31,582 nt of DNA from positions 1 to 31,582 of the forward strand of contig DASTBT010000096.1 in the NCBI GenBank assembly GCA_035711865.1, written 5' to 3'. A model generated the notes under the pieces. It worked only from the letters and a program-made list of their open reading frames with translations, made no database searches and was not told the origin of the DNA. Of the stretch, positions 16,482-22,971 are shown piece after piece. The position numbers and the translations under genes are program-made. This DNA is from JAOUEA01 sp035711865. Lineage in GTDB: Bacteria; Actinomycetota; UBA4738; HRBIN12. Position 1 is the first letter of the stretch. Every line of letters starts with the position of its first letter.

Positions 16482-17530
16482 GTGATCCCCCCGGCACGGC
16501 GCAGCAACACGGCGAAGAACGGCGCTCCGATCACCGCCGTGACGACCCCGATCGGAAGCTCGCCCGGCGAGACGACGGTGCGCGCCGCGAGATCGGCGAG
16601 CACGAGGAACGCGGCTCCGCAGAGCGCCGACAGCGGCACGATCCACCGGTTCGACGCACCGACGACCAGGCGCACCGCGTGCGGCACCACGATGCCGACG
16701 AACCCGATCAGCCCGGCCACCGCAACCGCGGCCGCGGTCGCGAGCGACGCGGCGACGATCACGGCGAGCCGCACCCTCGACGGCCGAAGCCCCAGACCTC
16801 CCGCCTCGTCATCGCCCAACCCCATCACGTCGAGGACCCGCCCGTGCAGGAGGAGGACCGCGACGCTCAGCGCCGCGTAGGGGAGGATCAGCACGACGTC
16901 GTGCCACCCCGCCGTGGCCAGCCGGCCGAGGATCCACGTGTAGACCTCGCGCAGCGTCTGCGAGTTCTGTTGCTGCACGAACGTCTGCACGGCCGTGAGG
17001 AAGGAGGCGACCGCCACGCCCGCGAGCACCAGCCCGGTGGTCGTCGAGCGTCCGCCCATCGCCCCTCCGACCCCGTATGCGATCCCTACCCCCGCGAGCG
17101 CTCCCACGAACGACGCGATCGGCAGCATCGGCGTGCCGGCGACCAGCGAGCCTCCGGCGCCGGCCACCAGAGCGATCGTCGCTCCGAGCCCGGCGCCGGC
17201 AGCGGCCCCGAGGAGGTAGGGGTCGGCCAACGGATTGCGGAACGCCCCCTGATAGGCGGCCCCCGAAACCGACAGACACGCCCCGACGACGCAGGCCAGC
17301 GCCACCCGAGGCGCTCGGAGCTGCCACAGGATCGTGGCCTGCCGGTCGTCGAGTCCCTCTCCGCCCACGAACGGCAGCCAGCCGAAGAGCTCGTGCACGA
17401 CCCCCGAGGCATCGAGGGACACGGGTCCCACCAAGAGACCGGCGAGCGACGCGAGCGTCACGATGGCCATGGCCACAACGATCACCGTCAAGCGTCGCCG
17501 AGGGTTCGACCCGAGGGCAACCGGTGTCAC
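16478..17530 (-). CDS. btuC: corrinoid ABC transporter permease
   Basis: 350 residues, about ten hydrophobic helices, FecCD/BtuC family. Family landmarks: LWQLRAPRVALACVVGACL, AAYQGAFRNPLADPYLLG, LAGVAVASFLTA, VAGLIGFVGIVVPHAVR (the coupling-helix region that docks on BtuD) and ELPIGVVTAVIGAPFF. GTG at 17530 overlaps the btuF stop (GTGA) and is followed by a short basic N-terminus (NPRRR) before the first helix. Works as a dimer with two BtuD and receives corrinoid from the BtuF lipoprotein. Confidence 0.92.
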   Translation of the reverse strand: MTPVALGSNPRRRLTVIVVAMAIVTLASLAGLLVGPVSLDASGVVHELFGWLPFVGGEGLDDRQATILWQLRAPRVALACVVGACLSVSGAAYQGAFRNPLADPYLLGAAAGAGLGATIALVAGAGGSLVAGTPMLPIASFVGALAGVGIAYGVGGAMGGRSTTTGLVLAGVAVASFLTAVQTFVQQQNSQTLREVYTWILGRLATAGWHDVVLILPYAALSVAVLLLHGRVLDVMGLGDDEAGGLGLRPSRVRLAVIVAASLATAAAVAVAGLIGFVGIVVPHAVRLVVGASNRWIVPLSALCGAAFLVLADLAARTVVSPGELPIGVVTAVIGAPFFAVLLRRAGGIT

Positions 17531-18465
17531 GACGAGGTTCCCCGGAGCGCGCGGACGACCGAGCGCATGAACTCGACGACCCGAGGCCCCCAGCGGGAGG
17601 CGACATCGTCGTCGATCGCCACGATCGAACCGTCCTTCACGGCGCTCAGGCCCCCCCAGCCCGGGCGCGCAGCCACCGTGGCGGGCGACTGGCCGCAGCA
17701 CTCGCCGTCGGCGAGCACGATCAGGCTCGGGTCGCGGTCCACGATGTACTCGGAGGACAGCTGCGGGTACCCCGACCCCGCCCCGCTCGCCTGGTCGGCG
17801 ATGTTCTCGATACCGAGCATCGAATACACCTGGCCGATGAAGGTGTCCGAGGTGACGCTGTAGTACGTGTCGTCCAGCTCGTGATAGACGGTCACTTCCC
17901 CGCCGTCGGGTGCCGATGCGAGGATCTCCTCGACGTCCGCCCGCATCCGGTCGACGACTTCATCGGCCTCGGTGCGGTGCCCCGTCACGTCACCGATCTG
18001 TCGCATCTGCTCGTATGTCTGGTCGAGACCGGCCGCCGCCGGCTGAACGAGCACCGGCACATCGAGCCGTCGGAGCCCCTTCACCATGCCACCGGCGTCG
18101 GCCGCCACGACCACGAGATCCGGCGCGTAGGACAGGATCGCTTCCACGTTCGGCTCGTATCCGGAGAGATCGGTCGTCGGCGCCCCTTGCGGGTAGTCCG
18201 ACTGATCGTCGACGGCGATGACCTGATCGCCGGCGCCGACCTCGAAGAGCATCTCGGTCGCGGTGGACGAGAGCGACACGATCCTCGTCGGCCGCCGGTC
18301 GATGGTCACGCGACCGTCGGATGTGTCGATCGTGATCGGGAACGCGCCGGCGCCCCTCGCCCCCGCGTCGGCGCCGTCGTCGACGCCCTGATCGGTCGAC
18401 CCGCACGCGGCCAGCACGATCGCCAAGACCCCTGCAACGAACGAGGAAGCGAGGACCTTCCTCAT
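17527..18465 (-). CDS. btuF: corrinoid-binding lipoprotein of the ABC importer
   Basis: 312 residues. The signal peptide ends in a lipobox, VLAAC, with lipidated Cys21, so the mature protein is anchored outside the membrane. The body is a class III helical-backbone binding protein: ITIDRRPTRIVSLSSTATEML, VDDQSDYP, YEPNVEAILSYAPDLVV and a C-terminal WGPRVVEFM helix. A Cys-Cys pair (DGECCGQSP) near residue 250 is unusual and could form a vicinal disulfide. The ATG at 18465 has GGGAGG about 7 nt upstream, a site embedded in a hairpin controlled by the cobalamin riboswitch. First gene of the seven-gene operon. Confidence 0.92.
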   Translation of the reverse strand: MRKVLASSFVAGVLAIVLAACGSTDQGVDDGADAGARGAGAFPITIDTSDGRVTIDRRPTRIVSLSSTATEMLFEVGAGDQVIAVDDQSDYPQGAPTTDLSGYEPNVEAILSYAPDLVVVAADAGGMVKGLRRLDVPVLVQPAAAGLDQTYEQMRQIGDVTGHRTEADEVVDRMRADVEEILASAPDGGEVTVYHELDDTYYSVTSDTFIGQVYSMLGIENIADQASGAGSGYPQLSSEYIVDRDPSLIVLADGECCGQSPATVAARPGWGGLSAVKDGSIVAIDDDVASRWGPRVVEFMRSVVRALRGTSS

Positions 18466-18534
18466 GGCACATCCTCCCCTCCGGAGGATGAGGAATGACG
18501 CTCGGCGCGGGCGCCGAACGGACCGCTCCTCATC
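18458..18534 (-). promoter_or_regulatory. expression platform of the cobalamin riboswitch
   Basis: Three segments on the minus strand can pair in alternative ways. A (18527-18534, GATGAGGA) is complementary to B (18487-18494, TCCTCATC); B is also complementary over 8 nt to C (18458-18465, ATGAGGAA), which contains the btuF start codon. Pairing B:C hides the start codon, and the intervening ribosome site is part of the palindrome CCTCCGGAGG. Pairing A:B would free it. There is no T-run, so control is probably at translation initiation. Confidence 0.65.
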
Positions 18535-18551
18535 GCGAGAACGATTCCGCC

Positions 18552-18646
18552 GGCACGGGTCAGGCGACCTGGCTCGTCCCCACGAAGGGACATCACAGCT
18601 GCGCGACAGCGCCGGGATCGCACCGGACTTCGCTGAGCACCGTGCC
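18552..18646 (-). promoter_or_regulatory. cobalamin (B12) riboswitch aptamer
   Basis: Reading the minus strand, a P1-like closing stem pairs GGCACGG (18640-18646) with CCGTGCC (18552-18558). Between them lie the conserved elements of the class: TCCGGTGCGATCCCGG, GCTGTCGCGCAGCTGTGATG (consensus GCTGTCCCGCAACTGT) and AGCCAGGTCGCCTGACC, a close match to the B12 box. A GTCCC/GGGAC hairpin separates the last two. It lies 87 nt upstream of btuF and controls the corrinoid uptake and salvage operon, expected to switch it off when adenosylcobalamin is plentiful. Coordinates cover the core; outer helices may extend it. Confidence 0.9.
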
Positions 18647-18672
18647 ACCCGAGTTCGACCTCGGGCAGGAGC

Positions 18673-18678
18673 ACGATA
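18673..18678 (-). promoter_or_regulatory. probable -10 box of the btuF operon
   Basis: TATCGT on the minus strand, about 27 nt before the riboswitch P1 stem, would start a leader of about 200 nt that contains the whole aptamer and platform. No convincing -35 box is visible. Confidence 0.4.
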
Positions 18679-18733
18679 ACACCGGGGCGGGGAGCCTGGG
18701 AACGGCCGAAGTCACGCGCCGGGGTCGCACGGG

Positions 18734-18739
18734 TAGCAT
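18734..18739 (+). promoter_or_regulatory. -10 box of a leaderless promoter for the first FMN split-barrel gene
   Basis: TAGCAT ends 7 nt before the ATG at 18747, with no ribosome site. It is divergent from the btuF promoter, the two -10 boxes being about 55 bp apart. Confidence 0.55.
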
Positions 18740-18746
18740 CTCCGCC

Positions 18747-19412
18747 ATGTCCCAGCCGCCGACCGAACGCACCAGGGTGCGCCGGCACCCGGAGCGAGCC
18801 GACTACGACCTCGGAACCGTGCGCGAGGTCCTCGACGAGGCCCTGCTCTGCACGGCGTCCTGGGTCGACGGCGACGGCCGGGTTCGCGCACTGCCGACGA
18901 TCCAGGCGCGCATCGACGACACCCTCTACCTGCACGGCTCCCGTGCCGCCCGGGCGTGGAAGGCGGTCGCTGCCGGCGCGGAGGTGTGCGTCGTCGCCAC
19001 CGTGGTCGACGAGCTCGTGCTCGCCCGCACCTCGCCCGCGCATTCGATGAACTATCGGAGCGCCGTCGTGTTCGGAACCGCGAGCGAGGTGACCGACCGA
19101 GACGAGCTGCTCGCGGCCGCCAGGGCGATCACGCGGCACGTGCTGCCGGGTCGCGAAGACGACGCCGCCGAACCCGACGAGGACGACTGGCGACAGACCT
19201 TGATCCTCGCGATGCCGATCGCCGAAGCCAGCGCGAAGGTGCGCGTCGGTCCGCCGATCGACGATGAGCACGACCTCGAGCTCGACGCCTGGGCCGGAAC
19301 CCTCCCCCTGCGCCTCGTGGCCGGATCCGCGCAGCCGGCGCCCGATCTGCGGGCCGGCATCGAGATGCCTGCGTACATCCCTTCCTCGGGCGAGGAGCTC
19401 CCGCGTCCATGA
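18747..19412 (+). CDS. pyridoxamine 5'-phosphate oxidase-family flavin-binding protein (copy 1)
   Basis: 221 residues of the FMN-binding split-barrel family related to NimA-type proteins. Hallmarks: TRVRRHPERADYD, IQARIDDTLYLHGSRAARA, SPAHSMNYRSAVVFG and ASAKVRVGPPIDDEHD, then a conserved DAWAGTLPLRL ending. Members bind FMN or F420 and reduce or hold small substrates; the substrate is unknown here. Start set by the -10 box 7 nt upstream. Its stop overlaps the start of a paralogue (ATGA). The pair shares strand and coupling, so it probably arose by tandem duplication and may form heterodimers. Confidence 0.9.
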   Translation: MSQPPTERTRVRRHPERADYDLGTVREVLDEALLCTASWVDGDGRVRALPTIQARIDDTLYLHGSRAARAWKAVAAGAEVCVVATVVDELVLARTSPAHSMNYRSAVVFGTASEVTDRDELLAAARAITRHVLPGREDDAAEPDEDDWRQTLILAMPIAEASAKVRVGPPIDDEHDLELDAWAGTLPLRLVAGSAQPAPDLRAGIEMPAYIPSSGEELPRP

Positions 19413-20071
19413 GCGGCACGGCGCCCACTCGCCGCACGAGGGTCCGCAGGCTACCCGAGCTCGGGGTGTACGAGCGGGCGACGGTCGAGGCGATCCTCGA
19501 CGAGGCGCTCTACTGTCATCTCGCGTGGGTGGGCGACGACGGCGAGCCCCGCCTGATCCCCACGATCCACGCACGCATCGACGACACGCTCTACGTGCAC
19601 GGTTCGGCGGCGTCGACCACGTTGCGTGCGATCAAGCAGGGCATCCCGGTCGCGATCGCCGTGACGCTCGTCGACGGCATCCGGTTCGCGCGGTCGATGT
19701 TCGAGCACTCGATGAACTACCGCACGGTGATCGTCTACGGCCGGGCCGAGGAGGTCACCGACCGGGCCGAGCTCGTCCGCGTCTTCGACGCGATCACGGA
19801 TCACATCGCCCCGGGTCGAAGCGCCGACGCCCGCACGCCCAGCGCCGACGAGCTCCGACAGACCACCTTCGTGAAGGTGCCGCTCGATGAGTGCAGCGCC
19901 AAGGTGAGCGAAGGATTCCCCGAAGAACCCGACGAGGACCTCGCCCTCGACGTGTGGGCGGGCGTCCTGCCGCTTCGGACCGAGCCGGGAGAGCCGATCC
20001 CCGATCCGCTGCTGCGCGACGGCGTCGAGATGCCCGGTTACGTCGTCCGCTGGCGCCGCGGCAGGGCCTGA
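19409..20071 (+). CDS. pyridoxamine 5'-phosphate oxidase-family flavin-binding protein (copy 2)
   Basis: 220 residues, collinear with the preceding gene: RTRVRRLPELGVYE, IHARIDDTLYVHGSAAS, FEHSMNYRTVIVYGRAEEV, ECSAKVSEGFP and LDVWAGVLPLRTEPG align one-to-one. The copies differ most after the PGR motif and in the Cys-containing positions (YCHLAW here, LCTASW in copy 1). The ATG at 19409 overlaps the previous stop, so translation is coupled. A basic tail (WRRGRA) ends the protein. It converges with the Doc-like gene. Confidence 0.9.
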   Translation: MSGTAPTRRTRVRRLPELGVYERATVEAILDEALYCHLAWVGDDGEPRLIPTIHARIDDTLYVHGSAASTTLRAIKQGIPVAIAVTLVDGIRFARSMFEHSMNYRTVIVYGRAEEVTDRAELVRVFDAITDHIAPGRSADARTPSADELRQTTFVKVPLDECSAKVSEGFPEEPDEDLALDVWAGVLPLRTEPGEPIPDPLLRDGVEMPGYVVRWRRGRA

Positions 20072-20088
20072 CGCCGTTCGTACCCCAC

Positions 20089-20454
20089 CTACTCGGCGAA
20101 TCGGGGTGCCAACCGCACGACGAACCGCTCCAGGGCGGCCGCCGTCTGCAGCACCGTGAGCTCCCCGGTCGCGGCGACCGCGACGAGGGCTGTCAGCTCG
20201 TCGTTCTCGCCCTGCAGATCGAGGCCGTTGCGGTTGAGGAAGACCGTGCCCGCGAGCAACGCGATCCTCGCATTGGCGCCGCTGAACGGGCGCAACCAGA
20301 GGATCGACAGCATCAGGGCGGCGGCCTTCGGCACGATGCTCGGGTAGGCCTCCCTCCCGTCGGAGATCCGCATGGGTTCCGCGACCGCCTCGGCGAGCCG
20401 GCCCATGTCGACCACGGGGTCGTCGCCCAGCTCGGGGCGAGCGATCGCCATCAC
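20089..20454 (-). CDS. Doc/Fic-family toxin-like protein with degenerate active site
   Basis: 121 residues from GTG 20454 (or ATG 20451). The order SIVPKAAALMLSILWLRPFS, then GANARIALLAGTVFLNRNG, then NDELTALVAVAATGELT follows Doc toxins, which phosphorylate EF-Tu. The core HxFx(D/N)GNKR reads RPFSGANAR (55-63): His is Arg55, the acidic residue Gly59, Gly is Ala60 and Lys is Ala62; only Asn61 and Arg63 remain. Catalysis by the known mechanism is doubtful. In-frame codons just upstream of the start spell LTVDD, the usual Doc N-terminus, but no ATG/GTG/TTG precedes them, so the start may be damaged or unconventional. It follows a ribbon-helix-helix-like antitoxin gene. Confidence 0.65.
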   Translation of the reverse strand: MMAIARPELGDDPVVDMGRLAEAVAEPMRISDGREAYPSIVPKAAALMLSILWLRPFSGANARIALLAGTVFLNRNGLDLQGENDELTALVAVAATGELTVLQTAAALERFVVRLAPRFAE

Positions 20455-20483
20455 ATCGTCGACGGTGAGGGGTCGCGGCGCTT

Positions 20484-20750
20484 CTACAGGTCCCCCAATT
20501 CGTCGAGCACCGCGCGGAGACGTTCGCGTGCGCGGCCCGTGAGCGCCGTCACCTCGGCGTGGCGCCCGGCCGTTTCGAGGTAGCCCCGCATCGCGCGGCG
20601 CAGATGTTCCTGTTCAGGAACCCCGGTCACGGTGGTGAGCATGCGCAGCTGCTCCGCCACCTCCTCGGGGATCCGCAGCGTTTGCAGCAGGGGAGCCCTC
20701 CGTTCGTCTCTCGGGTCATCTTCACCCGGGGGCGGGGCCGAATCGAACAC
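20484..20750 (-). CDS. ribbon-helix-helix-like antitoxin partner of the Doc-like gene
   Basis: 88 residues from GTG 20750. LLQTLRIPEEVAEQLRMLTT followed by a turn and EQEHLRRAMRGYLE has the strand-helix-helix pattern of MetJ/Arc-type antitoxins; the C-terminal half (RARERLRAVLDELGDL) is helical and would bind the toxin. The stop lies 29 bp before the toxin start, a normal toxin-antitoxin arrangement. The start is weakly supported: GGGAG abuts the GTG, and no ATG occurs in frame within a sensible distance. Transcription probably comes from the shared palindrome region near 20800. Confidence 0.5.
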   Translation of the reverse strand: MFDSAPPPGEDDPRDERRAPLLQTLRIPEEVAEQLRMLTTVTGVPEQEHLRRAMRGYLETAGRHAEVTALTGRARERLRAVLDELGDL

Positions 20751-20774
20751 CTCCCGCGAACGGTTTCGGCGGAC

Positions 20775-20804
20775 TTGACGCGGACGCTCGAGTCGCTGTA
20801 CATA
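20775..20804 (+). promoter_or_regulatory. promoter of the padR-ino1 operon
   Basis: TTGACG (-35, 20775-20780) and TACATA (-10, 20799-20804) are separated by 18 bp. The -10 overlaps a perfect palindrome, so bound repressor would block RNA polymerase. Confidence 0.6.
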
Positions 20805-20821
20805 TATCGGACCGATATATG
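20801..20821. promoter_or_regulatory. palindromic operator, probably for the adjacent PadR protein
   Basis: CATATATCGG and CCGATATATG are perfect 10-bp arms around one central base, strikingly AT-rich for this genome. The site overlaps the -10 region of the padR promoter and faces the antitoxin-toxin pair on the other side, so it may control both directions. PadR proteins typically bind such dyads and repress themselves. Confidence 0.75.
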
Positions 20822-20867
20822 CGGTCGATACATCGAGTGCACCGACCGAGGGGGGACCGCTCACGAC

Positions 20868-21464
20868 ATGCTCGAGCTCGCGATCCTGGGCCTGCTGAAG
20901 CAGCAGCCTATGCACGGCTACCAGCTCTCCAGAGAGCTCGGCGGTTCGCTGGGTGGATTCTGGCGCGTTTCGTACGGCTCGCTCTATCCCACACTGCGCA
21001 GGCTCGAGCGCGAGGGGCTCGTGGCGAGGGTATCCGACGGTCCATCCGGGGGCCGACGCAAGACCGTGTACGGCATCACCGAGCAGGGCGAGGTTGCGTT
21101 CCTCGAGCTGCTGCAGGAGACGCCGGCCGACACGTCGAGCGAAGACGCGCGCTTCCGCGTGCGTCTCGCGTTCTTCCGGTACCTCCCGCCCGAGACGAGG
21201 ATCCGGCTGCTCGAACGTCGCCGGGGGTTCCTGGCCGATCGCCTCGATGCGATCGACGACTCACTCCGGTCGGAACGCGAGGCGGCCGACGACTACGCGC
21301 TCGCCGTGATGGAGCACGGCCGTACCGCCACCGAGTCCGACATCGAGTGGCTCGACGGCCTCATCACCAACGAGCGAGCCAAGACCGAACGACGAGGCCT
21401 CGAACGAGGGGGCGCGAGAACCCACCGCACGGCGGTCCTCAGCAGGAAGGAGCACACCTCATGA
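20868..21464 (+). CDS. PadR-family transcriptional regulator
   Basis: 198 residues. The N-terminal winged helix begins at the first residue (MLELAILGLLKQQPMHGYQL) and includes YGSLYPTLRRLEREGLV and the wing RRKTVYGITEQGE; the C-terminal half is a helical dimerisation domain (FRVRLAFFRYLPPETRIRLL onward) of the PadR-s2/Vir_act_alpha type. The ATG at 20868 gives the canonical PadR N-terminus; longer in-frame extensions run through the operator. The stop overlaps the inositol synthase start (ATGA). The padR-ino1 pairing recurs in actinobacteria and suggests control of inositol supply. Confidence 0.93.
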   Translation: MLELAILGLLKQQPMHGYQLSRELGGSLGGFWRVSYGSLYPTLRRLEREGLVARVSDGPSGGRRKTVYGITEQGEVAFLELLQETPADTSSEDARFRVRLAFFRYLPPETRIRLLERRRGFLADRLDAIDDSLRSEREAADDYALAVMEHGRTATESDIEWLDGLITNERAKTERRGLERGGARTHRTAVLSRKEHTS

Positions 21465-22582
21465 ACACCGTACGGATCGCCATCGTCGGCGTGGGCAACT
21501 GCGCCTCATCGTTGGTACAAGGGCTGACCTACTACCGAGACGCGGACCCGAGCGACGGCGTGCCCGGCCTGATGCACGTGGACCTCGGGGGGTACCACGT
21601 CCGTGACGTCGAGGTCGCGGCGGCCTTCGACGTCGATGCGAACAAGGTCGGCAAGGACGTCGCCGACGCGATCTTCACCGAGCCGAACAACACGATCCGA
21701 TTCAGCGACGTGTCGCCCCTCGGCGTCAGCGTCTCCCGCGGCCCGACGCTGGACGGGCTCGGCACCTACTACCGGGAGCAGATCGCGGAATCCGACGAGC
21801 CTGAGGTCGACGTGGTGCACGTGCTGCGCGAGGCGCGCGTGGACGTGCTCGTCAGCTACCTGCCCGTCGGTTCGGAACAGGCCGACCGGTTCTACGCTCA
21901 GTGCGCGATCGACGCCGGCGTCGCATTCGTCAACGCCCTGCCCGTGTTCATCGCGTCCGACCCCGTCTGGGCCAAGAAGTTCGTCGACGCCGGTCTTCCG
22001 ATCGTCGGCGACGACATCAAGAGCCAGGTCGGGGCCACGATCACCCACCGCGTACTCGCCAAGCTGTTCGAGGATCGCGGCGTCGAGCTCGACCGCACGT
22101 ATCAGCTGAACTTCGGCGGCAACATGGACTTCAAGAACATGCTCGAGCGCGAACGGCTGATCTCGAAGAAGATCTCGAAGACGCAGTCGGTGCAGTCGCA
22201 GCTCGACGTGCCGCTCGGCGCCGAGGAGATCCACATCGGTCCGAGCGACCACGTGCCGTGGCTCGAGGACCGCAAGTGGGCGATGATCCGGCTGGAGGGT
22301 CGCAACTTCGGCGACGTGCCGCTCACGATCGAGATGAAGCTCGAGGTGTGGGATTCTCCGAACTCGGCCGGGGTCATCATCGACGCGGTGCGTTGCGCGA
22401 AGCTCGCGAAGGACCGGGGCATCGCCGGCCCGATCATCGGACCCAGCGCCTACTTCATGAAGAGCCCCCCGGTGCAGTTCACCGACGAGATGGCCCGCGA
22501 GATGGTCGAGCAGTTCATCGTCGGCGCCGACGACGGCGCGAGCGCGGACTGGACCGCGTTCTTCGACACGACGACCGCCTGA
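21461..22582 (+). CDS. ino1: inositol-3-phosphate synthase (myo-inositol-1-phosphate synthase)
   Basis: 373 residues. It converts glucose 6-phosphate to 1D-myo-inositol 3-phosphate using tightly bound NAD, feeding phosphatidylinositol, mycothiol and related compounds. The Rossmann motif IVGVGNCASSLVQG (8-21), SYLPVGSEQADRFYA, GDDIKSQVGATITHR and LNFGGNMDFKNML are the conserved active-site blocks of the actinobacterial/archaeal short form; the length fits it. AGGAAGGAG lies about 8 nt before the ATG at 21461. Translation is coupled to padR and the gene is closed by a strong hairpin at 22606. Confidence 0.96.
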   Translation: MNTVRIAIVGVGNCASSLVQGLTYYRDADPSDGVPGLMHVDLGGYHVRDVEVAAAFDVDANKVGKDVADAIFTEPNNTIRFSDVSPLGVSVSRGPTLDGLGTYYREQIAESDEPEVDVVHVLREARVDVLVSYLPVGSEQADRFYAQCAIDAGVAFVNALPVFIASDPVWAKKFVDAGLPIVGDDIKSQVGATITHRVLAKLFEDRGVELDRTYQLNFGGNMDFKNMLERERLISKKISKTQSVQSQLDVPLGAEEIHIGPSDHVPWLEDRKWAMIRLEGRNFGDVPLTIEMKLEVWDSPNSAGVIIDAVRCAKLAKDRGIAGPIIGPSAYFMKSPPVQFTDEMAREMVEQFIVGADDGASADWTAFFDTTTA

Positions 22583-22605
22583 ACGATCGCGCGGAGGAGA
22601 TGGAC

Positions 22606-22633
22606 GGGGCCGGGTCCGGATGGACCCGGCCCC
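22606..22633 (+). terminator. strong hairpin after ino1
   Basis: A perfect 12-bp stem, GGGGCCGGGTCC against GGACCCGGCCCC, with a GGAT loop, 23 bp after the stop. There is no T-run, as is common in GC-rich actinobacteria. Confidence 0.8.
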
Positions 22634-22971
22634 GACGCCGTCCGGGGGGAACGGACGTCTTCAGACCGCCGACGCGTGCAGCTTCCTCGCGCCGCGGTAC
22701 GCGATCCGGCTCCGCGAGCTCGTGCTCGACGATCCGCGGCCGGTCATGGAGCGCACCGTGCCGGTTGGTGCGACCGGTCGAACGTCGTCGCGCCCGAGGG
22801 GGACCAGCGCGGAGCCGGTACGGGTCGAGCGGCTCGGGACCCCTATCCCGGCGATCGACCGTCTCGTACGTCGCTGCATGTCCCCAGGATGTGCTACAGC
22901 ACCTTCCCGTCGCTACCGGCGACCGACCGACATCGCTGGGGCGAAGGTCGCCGGCGCGGGTGCCGCGCCGC
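22634..22971. other. gap without a gene I can support
   Basis: 338 bp between the ino1 hairpin and the converging oxidoreductase stop. Two overlapping readings are possible: a 72-codon minus-strand frame (22661-22879, Arg/Ser-rich, GGGGAC before its ATG) and a plus-strand frame from the ATG at 22747, which contains CMSPGC. Neither resembles a family I know, and both show mixed codon quality. No RNA gene is seen. Confidence 0.4.

Noticed and set aside
18495..18746. In-frame plus-strand extension of the first split-barrel gene through the riboswitch region
   Set aside because: This stretch is the B12 aptamer and platform of the opposite strand; the conserved protein starts at the ATG at 18747, with a -10 box 7 nt upstream.
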